This document shows, in pieces, positions 1 to 9,977 of a stretch of 64,000 nt of DNA. The stretch spans positions 60,121,840 to 60,185,839 of the forward strand of contig CM051461.1 of NCBI GenBank assembly GCA_028095005.1, written 5' to 3'. Both the position numbers and the translations under genes were made by a program. Positions within the stretch are counted from its first letter, which is position 1. Each line of letters opens with the position of its first letter. The notes below the pieces were generated by a model that saw only the letters and a list, made by a program, of their open reading frames with translations, was not told where the DNA came from and did no database searches. This stretch comes from Rhynchospora pubera. Lineage: Eukaryota > Streptophyta > Magnoliopsida > Poales > Cyperaceae.

Positions 1-337
1 ATATCCTGCATCTGCATATCCAACTAGAATAGATTTTATATCCTTTTCATAGTATAGCCCCATATCTCGAGTTCCGCAAAGATAACGAAAAATATCTTTA
101 ATTCCATTCCAATGTCTTCGGGTTGGTTTGGAACTATATCTTGATAGTAAATTTACAGCAAATGAAACATCAGGTCTGGTATTATTTGCAAGATATAATA
201 ATGCTCTGATTGCACTTAAGTATGGCACTTCAGGACCAAGTACTTCTTCATCATTTTCTTGGGAGCGAAAAGGATCATTCTCCATATTTAACGATCGTAC
301 GACCATTGGTATTTTCAAAGGATGAGATTTATCCATA
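1..337 (-). pseudogene. copia RT/RNase H connection, truncated by window edge
   Basis: The - strand reading contains copia-typical motifs after the RT palm: PYLSAI, YLANNTRPD and RHWNGIKDIFRYL, then GYADAGY at the very edge, which corresponds to the first acidic site of the copia RNase H. It sits in a different frame from the upstream YVDD segment. The rest of RNase H and the 3' LTR are outside the window. Confidence 0.85.
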
Positions 338-1767
338 TTAAACTTCTTTAGTAATTTTTTCAATATAATTTGACTGATGGATAAATATTTCATTCTTTAA
401 ATGCTCGATCTGCAGACCGAGACAAAATTTAGTTACACCAAGGTCTTTCATTTCAAACTCCTTTTTCAATAATTTTGCAGTATTTTCAATCTCTTCAGGA
501 GATCCTATAATGTTTAAATCATCAACATACACTGCAACGATTGCAAAACCAAAATTTTGATTTCTTAATAAAAACACACGGACTAATTGTATTATTCTTA
601 TATCCTTCTTTTAAAAGATATTCACTAAGTCGATTATACCACATTCGACCTGATTGTTTTAGTCCGTATAAAGATTTTTTTCAATTTTATAGAGTACATT
701 TCTCTAGGCTTTGATTTATATGCTTCAGGCATATTTAATCCTTCGGGAATTTTCATATATATGTCACTATCAAGTGAACCATATAGATAAGCTGTGACAA
801 TATCCATAAGTTGCATTTTAAGATTTTCTGTGACTGTGAGACCTATTAAAAATCTGAGAGTTGTCGCATCCACTACAGGTGAATACGTTTCTTCATAATC
901 GATTCCATATATTTGTGTAAACCCTTGTGCCACTAGCCTTGCTTTATATCTCATGATCTCATTTTTCTCATTTCTTTTAATGACATATACCCATTTGTGA
1001 CCTACAGGGTTAACATGTTTGGGCGTTTGGACTACTGGTCCAAATACTTGTCTTTTATCAAGCGAATTTAATTCAGCTTGTATGGCATCTTTCCATTTAT
1101 GCCAATCATTTCTTTGTCTACATTCTTCTATGGTTTTTGGCACACTATCTTCTCCGCTTATAACATCACTAGCTATAGCGAATGCAAAAACTTCATCAAC
1201 TTGAGTTTTATTCCTATTCAATGTCGTACTATTTTTCACATAATTTATAGAAATTTCATATTCATTTGATACTTCGGATTCTTCTGGAACTTCATCAATC
1301 TCTTCATGGATTTTAGTTTCTTCTAGAACTTTATTAATCTCTTCTAGAGATTTAGTTTCTTCAGGAATTTTGTAAACCTCTTCTGAAGTTGTACCAACTG
1401 CTTTATTCTGCTCTTTTCTTTTTCGTGGATTTATATCCTTAGAACCAATTGGTCTTCTACGTTTTCTACGTTCATGAGATTCATTTGATAATTTTGTAAT
1501 ATCTATTCGAGCAGGTGCATTAATAGCTGGAATATGTGATTTAGTGACTCTTTTTATATCTGTGAATGCATCAGGCAATTCATTTGCAATTCTTTGTAAG
1601 TTTATAAACTTTTGAACTTCAAGTTCACATTGACCGTTTCTAGGATCAAGATAAGACAACGATGAATTCCATGTCACTTGTCTATCCAGATTTTGTTTTT
1701 CTTCCCCTAAATTTGGGAATATTGATTCATTAAAATGGCAATTAGCAAATCTTGCTATGAAAACATC
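338..1767 (-). pseudogene. copia reverse transcriptase (frameshifted)
   Basis: After an acidic, low-complexity linker (about 1180-1680), the frame shows the RVT_2 signature: KWVYVIKRN, YKARLVAQGFTQIYGIDYEE and TYSPVV, then MDIVTAYLYG. A one-base shift in the A-rich run near 676-682 moves the reading to another frame. The catalytic YVDD box appears in the later segment 577-338 (VAVYVDDLNIIG). A second shift near 350 separates this from the RNase H part. The RVT_2 motifs identify Ty1/copia without ambiguity. Confidence 0.92.
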
Positions 1768-2159
1768 TCATGTTAATGGTTCTAAATATTTGACAATGGA
1801 AGGAGAGTTAAAACCAATATAAATTCCCAACCTTCTTTGAGGTCCCATTTTTGTGCGTTGTGGAGGAGAAATTGGAACATATATTGCACAACCAAATATC
1901 TTTAAATGAGATAAATTTGGTTCTCTTCCGGAGACCAATTGTAACGGGGAATATTTATAATCAGCAGTTGGTCTTAATCTAATTAGTGCTGCAGTATGTA
2001 ATATGACATGTCCCCATGCAGAAGATGATAAACTAGATTTCATAAGTAACGGTCTAGCTATTAATTGTAACCTTTTAATCAATGATTCTGCTAGACCGTT
2101 TTGTGTATGAACATGTGCCACTGAATGTTCTACAATAATCCCAATAGACATGCAATAAT
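1768..2159 (-). pseudogene. copia integrase, C-terminal half, after the hAT insertion
   Basis: The integrase frame resumes at the target duplication and includes the third catalytic region (HVHTQNGLAES) and the conserved C-terminal motif (KIFGCAIYVPI, RRLGIYIGF). A TGA at 1770-1768 interrupts the frame. Downstream reading continues in the same frame into the linker before the reverse transcriptase, so this is a simple nonsense mutation. The 5' half of the same domain lies at 3051 and above, on the far side of the insertion. Confidence 0.9.
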
Positions 2160-3042
2160 CAAAGGTTAAAATAGCGGCCGCTACAGCCGCTATAGCGGCG
2201 ATATAGCGGAGGCAGAGGATAGAACGCTACAACGCTACTGAATTCGCGTTCTGTCTGATAGCGCGCACCATAGCGGCATGTAGCGGCGTTTAGCGGAAAT
2301 ATAGCGGTGATTTTGCGTTGATTTTGCGGTGATATAGCGGATTTTTGGATTTCTGATATATTCGGCCCAAAAATAAAGTCCAATTAGTCCTGTATGAATG
2401 TTACGGAGACCATTTCATCTTCTCTCAGTCCCAAATCGATGCTGTTGCGTTGCACGTTGAAACAAAATTCGACCCCTGCCCATCCCACGGTCTTGCAACT
2501 CACGGCTTCCTCCTTACCTCCACCTCTCCATCTAATGGTCTTTGAAATCTCTATTGCTTGGTAACCCTTCCTGTATCTAGTTGTGTTAATTTTGGAAACA
2601 TTTTCTGCTTTCTAGGGTTTCGCTACTTGCAATTTGCAAACAAATACATGCTAAATCAAATGAAATGTTTTGGGCTTTTGGCACAACAGACTTTCGTGAA
2701 TATTTTAATTTAAATTGTAGCGTTATAACGTTGCTGTAAAATAGGCAAAGGTTTAATAATGCATTTTCACTATGTACTTGATTCTATGTGCATGTATTTG
2801 TTGAATAATGTTAATTAATGTATGTATTTTGATATAAAATAGTGTATTTTAATCTTCTAATGTTTGAAGTAATATCTATATGCATGTATTTGATGCTATA
2901 TGAGGTTTAAATTGAATCAAAATATGTATCCGACATAATACCCGCTATGGTCCGATAGCGGCCGCTAAATGGCCGCTATCCGCTATCCGCTATGACATTA
3001 GTATGTCCGCGACGAATCCGCTATCCGCTATTTAAACCTTTG
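2160..3042. mobile_element. Non-autonomous hAT-type element inserted in copia integrase
   Basis: The element is 883 bp with terminal inverted repeats CAAAGGTTaAAATAGCGG at the left and its near-exact complement at the right (TTTAAACCTTTG). It is flanked by a perfect 8-bp target duplication GCAATAAT (2152-2159 and 3043-3050). Eight-base duplications and a terminal CA...TG are hAT traits. Both subterminal regions are packed with TAGCGG/CCGCTA hexamers (2170-2350 and 2942-3030), possible transposase-binding sites. The interior has no convincing coding frame; a C-rich stretch at 2450-2530 could be a captured gene fragment. It postdates the copia insertion. Confidence 0.85.
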
Positions 3043-3050
3043 GCAATAAT

Positions 3051-3927
3051 CATTAAAAGCTTGGGAAGTAAATTCTCCTGCATTATCAAGTCGGATTCTT
3101 TTAATTTGATAATCCGGAAAGTTAGCTCTCAATTGGATAATTTGTGCTAATAATCTAGCAAATGCAACATTTCTTGTTGCTAACAAACACACATGTGACC
3201 AACGTGTTGATGCATCAATTAAAACCATAAAATATCTAAATGGTCCACATGACGGTGTAATAGGTCCACATATATCTCCTTGAATTCGTTCTAAAAATAA
3301 TGGAGCTTCAGGTCCAACTTTATTTGGAGATGGTCTAGTAATTAGCTTTCCAAGAGAGCATGCTTGGCATGTCAATTCTTTTGATAATAGGATCTTCAGG
3401 TACTTTAGGGGATGTTCGTTTGCACTTTCAATTATTCTCCTCATCATTATATTTCCTGGATGACCCAACCTATCATGCCATAATGTAAATAATTTTGGAT
3501 CAACTAACTTCTGGTTAGTCACCATATTTGATTCTACTGTACTTATATATGTACCATATAGTCCATTTGATAATGCTTGTAATTTCTCCATAATATTTTT
3601 CTGGCCATTTTTAATAGATATGATATGAAGATATTTGCAATTTTTTTCATTCATAGTTTCAATATGATAACCATTTTTTCAAATATCTTTAAAACTTAGT
3701 AGATTTCTTCTGGATCTACTTGAATATAATGCATCATCTATTATTAATTTTGTTCCTTTAGGTAACAAAATACAAGCTCTTCCGGAGCCTTCAATAATAT
3801 TACTTGAGCCAGAAATAGTTTGGACATTAGTCTCACCGAGATGCAATTGCAAAAAGTATTTCTTACTTTTCAATATTGTATTTGTAGTTCTGCTGTCTAC
3901 TAGACATGAATCTTTTTTATTTATCAT
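3051..3927 (-). pseudogene. copia protease, GAG-pre-integrase and N-terminal integrase
   Basis: 3927-3679 encodes a retropepsin-like segment with a degenerate active-site region (VDSRTT where copia proteases have D-S-G/A-A/S). A TGA at 3681-3679 breaks the frame and the reading then resumes to 3051. That part carries the GAG-pre-integrase/HHCC zinc-binding motif (WHDRLGHPG ... CQACSLGK) and the integrase core with its first two acidic residues (QGDICGP and RLDNAGEF). The frame is cut at 3051/3050 by the hAT-type element. Apart from the stop, the coding sequence is well preserved, which suggests moderate age. Confidence 0.9.
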
Positions 3928-4384
3928 TGCGATCAGTCATTTCCTTAAAATAAAATAAATTAAATAAACTAATTTTATTTTATGTCCGTGCATAAAAACT
4001 AAAAAGAAAAAAAGAATAAGAAATTACTTTATTCCGTACATTAAATTAAAAGGAAATTAAACTAACTTTATTTTATTCGCATGTGTCACAAACATCTTCA
4101 AGATGATTTTTCTTTTTCATTGCAAAAATTAATGCAACCCTGCCAATGTCATCTTTTCATATAAAATCAAATTCGCTTCAGGGAATGGATTTTCACATGA
4201 TTTATTAATTTATTAGAAACTCGTTCTTTTGCACTAGGATACATGATACTAACTTGAAGTATCTTTTGCTACTACCGGAGCAAATTTGAAACATAAAATA
4301 TTGAAAATTGTACTAATAAAAATTATAACGATCTTTTTATTTTGATGGTCACATTTTTCTTTGGAAAACTTTTCAAGAGTACTA

Positions 4385-5110
4385 ACATGCTTTCATCATA
4401 TTCAGGTTATTAGTATCGTAACTTCAGGTTACAATAAATAAATGGAGATAAATAAATAATAAATAAATAAATAAAATGAATCAATAAAGTAAATAAAATA
4501 ACATACAATAACTTAATTATAACTTCAGGTTAGTAAAAATTTATTTAATAACTTCTAGTTATTGAATTGTTTGACTGCACCAGAAAAAAAAAATTAAATG
4601 AAATAACTTCAAGTTATTTTCTCATCCAATGTCCAATAATAACTTCTGGTTATTAAGAATAAAACTTCAGGTTCTTTGAAATAAAATTTCAACTTTGAAT
4701 AATAACTGCAGGTTGTATAATAATATTTAGTGGCGTTCCATAACTTCTGGTTATATTTAATTTATAATAGAACTTCATGTTCTAAGCAAATAAACTCAAA
4801 ATTCAAGAAATTCAAGTTCTAAATAATTTTAATCGAAATATAAACTTCAGGTTGTTGATGTCATAACTTCAAGTTATGATAATAAAATAAAAATAAATAA
4901 TAAATAGAAAAAGAACTATAACATAATGAATAAAATAAAATGTAATTCATATGATTATAACTTCAGGTTATAATATTCAATAACTTCTGGTTATTAAATT
5001 TTTTTTTTGACTACACAATTAGAAGAATAACTTCGGGTTATTCTCATCTATTAGATTATAATAACTTCTAGTTATTAAGATATAAAACTCCAGGTTTTTT
5101 TTTCTTTGAT
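4385..5110. repeat. Dispersed array of the near-palindrome AACTTCAGGTT in the gag-less region of copia
   Basis: About seventeen copies of the 11-bp near-palindrome AACTTC(A/T)(G/A)GTT, many extended to ATAACTTCAGGTTAT, are spaced irregularly by 15-120 bp in AT-rich DNA, for example at 4421, 4524, 4550, 4604, 4845, 4863, 4965, 4981 and 5028. Variants differ mainly in the central two bases. Between 5180 and 5420 a longer segment (TTTGTGATTCCAGAG followed by GGATACGAAAA) occurs twice. No reading frame spans this interval. Confidence 0.7.
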
Positions 5111-5489
5111 TAAAAAAAAACAGATCTAAATGTCTCAATAAAAACAATATTGCGTTGTTTTACAGATCTAAATGTATTGTTGATAACGTATTATTTAAGT
5201 TTGTGATTCCAGAGGAAAAAATGGATACGAAAAGAAAAAGGATAAGTAGAAAAGAAATATATATCTCATTTCTTGTTAGCAACGTAATGAAATAGATCTA
5301 AACAGATATATACCTACGGAATAACAATTGCAAATATTCAAATACACTACCTCAATTTCAATTAGTACCAACGTACTGTTTAGGTTTGTGATTCCAGAGA
5401 GAAAAATAATATTGGATACGAAAATAAATATAATCAATTTTAATCAAACCCTTTTATCTTTTCTTCCTGAGCAATTCATGCTGATAACG

Positions 5490-5707
5490 TGTTGTGAAAT
5501 AAAATGAAAGGTGGAAGAGACAAAGATAAAAGAGAGAGTAAAGTGGTGCTCTGTAATTCTTATTCTCAATTGTTCAATCTCCAGTATACAACTTACATCC
5601 ACTATTTATAAGCCAAAAACAAATCTTACAATTAATACTAAAGATCTCATACAATTAATAGGAATAATGAAAATGGACAATCAATATATATAATTCCATT
5701 TATAACA
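5490..5707 (-). repeat. 5' LTR of the copia element, with primer-binding site just inside
   Basis: The segment begins TG (TGTTGTGAAATAAAATG on the + strand) and ends CA (TTTATAACA), the usual LTR termini, and is 218 bp long, short for copia. Read on the - strand it contains CTATTTATA, a plausible TATA box, in its middle. Immediately inside, at 5471-5489, the - strand reads ACGTTATCAGCATGAA, a sequence type often found as the primer-binding site next to plant copia LTRs. The 3' LTR lies outside the window, so LTR identity and age cannot be measured here. Confidence 0.8.
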
Positions 5708-5728
5708 GCTGTCAAGTTTTCGAAAAAA
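5708..5728. mobile_element. Retroposon 3' tail split by the copia insertion
   Basis: Directly next to the copia LTR is GCTGTCAAGTTTTCG followed by a run of A. The same 15 bases plus A-run end a short retroposed insertion at 46405-46442, where a 16-bp target duplication proves the mechanism. The copia element therefore seems to have landed inside the 3' tail of a LINE- or SINE-type retroposon. GCTGT may be the copia target site. Confidence 0.5.
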
Positions 5729-8580
5729 AAATATATATCCGTTGCATATCTCGTAGCTCCTATCATGACTTCCGACAGAATGTGGCACCATAAGTTTGTT
5801 TGAGATAATCCTAATTGGCTTGTATTTTACCTACCGTTTTGGCCTCCTATTTTATGCATATTATGGGTCAATGTGAATTTTAATGTTGGTTTTGCTTACT
5901 AAAAATTGCAACAATCAGGAAGTTCAACACCTAGGGGACCAGTCCAGAACCGATTAAATCAATGCTAGCGAATCAAGCATCAACCGTATCAGGAATTTAT
6001 GGATATTAATGGATTCGGTAAAGTTGTGATTTCTGGACGATTATCAAGCAGTGCGCTTGATTTTTTTATTTTTTATTTTTTTTAGAGGATCATTATGTTT
6101 GATTATAAGACATCAAATAATTTATGTTTTAACAAGTAATCGCTATAAATCCATCACTGAATATTGATTTTTCATCTTATTTATTTGTTTATCAAACAAT
6201 TAATGTTAAAAGCCAAAAATTTTCCTAATGAAATCGTACATCTAACCCATACTATGCACACAGAAGAATAAACAACTTCAAAATTTGATTCTAGCAATGA
6301 TTCTGCAATTTTAAAATCAGTCAAGGGCAAGCATATGTTTAAAGTGATAAAAGGACAAGCATATTCAATTTTTTTTACAAAAAATAGTAGACTAATTGAA
6401 ATATAAAATATCAGTGAATTATTATAAGCGAGAGTCAATTATTTCTCTCTAATCAGCGTAGCTAAACACAACAAGATTTATATATTATGATTCAAGCAAT
6501 CATTCATTTATTAGTCAACTTAGTGATCTCAAATTCAACAAAAGATGTTTATGAATATATCAAGTGCCAAAATTTTAATCATAATTTTTCATTAATTAAC
6601 ATACCCTTTAAACATAGTGAAGATCATTGTCGTTCCGCACAACTCTTTTTTTTTTTTTTTTGAAGGTTAGATTGACGAAAGCTAACCAACAAAATTTTAT
6701 TAAATAAATAAAAATAATTTATAATCCAGTTGGTGCAAATAAAAATACAATAAAAATGACCGAAATACATCATAAAAAAGTGGGTCCATAATTTCGAATA
6801 TGGTAAATCATGAATTAGGAATTCATTATATAGAATCTCTAATAAAATTATCTATTTCCAATAAATTAGAGAAATAATTTTTAACAAATTTTAGCTTTTG
6901 AGAAAACACGTCTTCTCATCATTGCTTTTACGTAGAACGCACTTGGTTTCAATTTTTAGGTTGATTAATATTGGATCGGCACTTTTTAAGACTATTTGTT
7001 CCATAATCTCACCAGTGCTTCGAAACATTGAACGGTTTGAACCTTCGAGGCTAATTAATATTGATTTGGCCAGGGACAGAGCTATTAAGAGGCAAGGGGT
7101 GGCACTTGCCTACCCTTATTTTTCTAAAATTAATAACCATATGTTAATTTTGTTATTCATTCGAAACTTAAAAATAAAAGTGCCCATGCTTAATTTAATG
7201 AAAGTGCCTAGATTTTTTATTTTTTTTCCCTTCATTTTCTGTGCCTTAGAAGACTAAGGCATCACGAGATGGTTCCAGTTTTTTTTTTTTTAATGACTTT
7301 GTATTTTCTACAAACAATATGAAATATATCACACATATATCAATTTTTTTAAACCCGCACAAGTTGGATAATTATTTTAGTATTTTAACATCTATTGTAC
7401 TTATTATGTATGTCTTGTTTGTTCGTAGAATTAAACTTTATACAATGATTCATGTAGCTTGATATAGATATAAATGTAGTATATTATTATTTTTTTTATA
7501 TAGTGTCTTGCTGAGGTTTTTTTTTTTTTTTTTTTGAAAAAAGGTAACCGATGTGATTTAAGATTGATTATATGGATAGTTGGAGACATTCTTTAGTATC
7601 TCAAAACCTTGTATTATTATATAATCTAAAAGCTAAGCAATTATTTCAACTTTATTTTTCTATGTTACATTTACTTGTAATATTTTAATTAATTTATTAT
7701 TCAATAATAAAAATCACTATTTATTAATTAGGTTTAATATAGTTTATGAAATTTTTTCTCCCGATGAACATTTAAGTGTTATTATTGATTATGTTTGAGA
7801 AAATAATATTTTTATTTGAAATTTTTATTAATTATCTGTTTTATTTTTATATTAATTTTATTATAGTATTGATTTAATAATTTTGTTATGGTGCCCATGC
7901 TTAAAATTTGTCTAGATCCGTCCTGGATTTGGCGGTATATTAAAAATTCTTTAGGCTGACCAGAAAGTCACAAAAACATATGAAATTTTATATTATACGC
8001 TAATATCTATGATAAGCTATACTTAAGTTGACAATTAAACTTGAGAGTTTCTTTTAAAATTTAAATAATTTTACCTACCCATAGAATTTCTTACTCTAAA
8101 ATGGGAACATAATATGTAAGAAATATATGCTTTGATCAAAATAGTTTTCATACATGATTTTATTTAATTCTCAAAATATTGATCAAATTAAATAAAATCT
8201 ATTTTTTTATGAAAAAAACTTTTAATTAAATGAAATCCCGTGGGTAAAAAATGATTCTAATCAGGATATTATACATATTATTTTCTTTTTGTTCTGAGTA
8301 CTTACACGATCTAGAATGATTTAGCTGTAGATTAATTCTTTTTAGTTGACTTTTTTTTTTCGGAGTCAAAGTCATATACACACTTACACAGGCGGACATA
8401 TTACAATTTAGTAATTTACTAATTATATATTAGGCCGAATAACTTGAGAAACAGTCAGGCTATGTGTCCAGCTCTGAAGGAAATGGAGAGGATCCCATAA
8501 CTATTTTGTAAATTATTATGTAATTGCCTACAAATTCATCAAGAAAAATAACCCAAGTAAGAACTCGAGACCCACAACTT
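5729..8580. other. AT-rich intergenic DNA, no gene seen
   Basis: No supportable coding region. The stretch contains several long T-runs (6648-6660, 7279-7290, 7520-7536). The one at 6648 is followed by a short segment ending ATTTTATTAAATAAATAA that has the look of a reverse-oriented, 5'-truncated retroposon, but no target duplication was found. The modest open frame at 6898-7257 has no recognisable domain. Confidence 0.5.
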
Positions 8581-8761
8581 GGAAATGAAATCCAGTCCCG
8601 CGCGGGACTGTGCAGCGCAATAATCACAGCCGTCTGATTTAATCTCAATGGCAAAGGAAACCTCGTGCATATAACTAGATTGATAGGCCCGAACCGTCCA
8701 GATCAGATCGGACGGTTCGTAAGCTGCACTGGACGGTCCCGCGCGGGAGCGGATGGGGATT
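8581..8761. mobile_element. Mutator-type MITE, copy 1 of a GC-rich family
   Basis: The element is 181 bp with GC-rich subterminal inverted motifs (CCCGCGCGGGAC near both ends), flanked by a perfect 9-bp duplication CCACAACTT (8572-8580 and 8762-8770). Its interior shares GATCGGACGGTTC and GGCCTATCAAT-type sequence, in opposite orientation, with the element at 34601-34775. The 9-bp duplication indicates a Mutator-related origin. It lies about 1.2 kb upstream of the CAD1 start codon. Confidence 0.72.
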
Positions 8762-8770
8762 CCACAACTT

Positions 8771-9977
8771 GTGACCTTTCAGACATGCAATGTCATTTTT
8801 ATGTTCTCTTGGCTATGTAGAAAATGTAGATCCTAATGGACTGAATACTGTCGAGTGGTATCCGCCACACACTTATTTTTGTAGATTAGTGTAACAAAAG
8901 ATCTCAAAATCTAGAGCCCAAAGAACTTGACAAATCGGTCTGTGTGAATTTCAAACTATCTCGTCCTTTTCTCTATTTGAACTCTACAATTATTCACGTA
9001 AAATACTTAAAAATCCTTTGCGAAACAATCAGGTTTCAAAAATAAGAAACAAAGGCATCACGCTCAAAGCACTGATTTTATAAAGTTGACTTTCATTTTG
9101 ACTATTTAGTAGAATATTAATTTAATTTAAACACAATTATATTGGCCTTGACAAGTTGATACATACTGAAAAATAAAAATTAATGGATTATAAAATTCTA
9201 CAGTATTCTAGATGAGAAAAATGCAGAGAAATAAAAATTGAAAAAATCTAAAATGATAATTTTTATTAGTTGACCAAAACCGCTTAAATGGTTGACTTTG
9301 GAAATTAGGTGGATAGATAGCTGTTGTTTTTTAATTAGTCGCATGTTAATATTTCTCACATAACGCATACCTCTTTCCTTTTTAATTTTTATTTCACTTC
9401 TTTCTTCTCTTCTCTTCTCTTTTTTTTTTCACCCTCTCTCCAGAAATCTCCAATCAATCAATACACCACCTACTCTTCTCTCTCTCTCTCTCTTAAGTCT
9501 TAACTCGCTTCACAGTCTCTTTCTGTGTCTCTCTCCACGCTGTCTAGTCAATTGTACGGAGAGAGAATGAATGAGAGGTTTCAAAGCCACCAAGTAAGAA
9601 CTCGCAACTAATCTTCGTCTTTCAACCTTTGTACCACAAGCTAGCGTGCCACATAGGGTTTCTCAGATTCAGATCGCCTTTTCGAACCTCAATTCGTAAA
9701 GGGTTTTGAGTTTTGACTCAGTTCTTGCTCGGATATAGTGATTTCTGATCTTGGGTGTCTTCTCCAGTTGCTAATTTTTGTGGGTTTGTAAGAAATCACG
9801 GATTGGTGGAATTGGATAGGAAACTTTTATCAGATTTTTTCAACTTCTTGTGCTGAAGATCCGATCTAGTGCTACACTGATGTGCTATTGAGATATGCTT
9901 CGTCTATTTGAGCTTAATTTCTCTCGAACTAGGGTTGATTTTTACTCGTGATTTGAGTAAATTTGCTTCAATTATTG
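8771..9977 (+). promoter_or_regulatory. Upstream region and 5' leader of the CAD1-type gene
   Basis: The region has a pyrimidine-rich leader (CT repeats around 9395-9535), typical of plant transcription-start areas. Upstream ATGs at 9567 and 9571 precede the main start. The one at 9571 would make a short upstream ORF ending at the TAA near 9613 unless spliced out. A good donor (CCAA/GTAAGA at 9594) and an AG directly before the ATG at 9984 suggest a possible 5'-UTR intron of about 390 bp. The promoter core cannot be placed with confidence. Confidence 0.45.

Larger units (their letters stand above)
1..5707 (-). mobile_element. Defective Ty1/copia LTR retrotransposon, 3' part beyond the left edge
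   Basis: Reading on the - strand from 5707 down, the element shows a 5' LTR, a gag-less non-coding stretch, then protease, GAG-pre-integrase, integrase, reverse transcriptase and RNase H in the order PR-INT-RT-RH that defines copia. The RNase H and the 3' LTR run off the left edge. Damage visible here: two in-frame TGA codons (3681-3679 and 1770-1768), one-base frameshifts in A-runs near 676-682 and near 350, and an 883-bp hAT-type insertion in the integrase. About 1.5 kb between the LTR and the protease (3928-5489) has no long reading frame where gag is expected. The copy therefore cannot be autonomous. It inserted into the tail of an older retroposon at 5708. The family assignment is firm; the exact lineage is not determined. 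Confidence 0.93.

Noticed and set aside
5708..5712. GCTGT as proven copia target duplication
   Set aside because: The other LTR and its flank are outside the window, so it cannot be confirmed.
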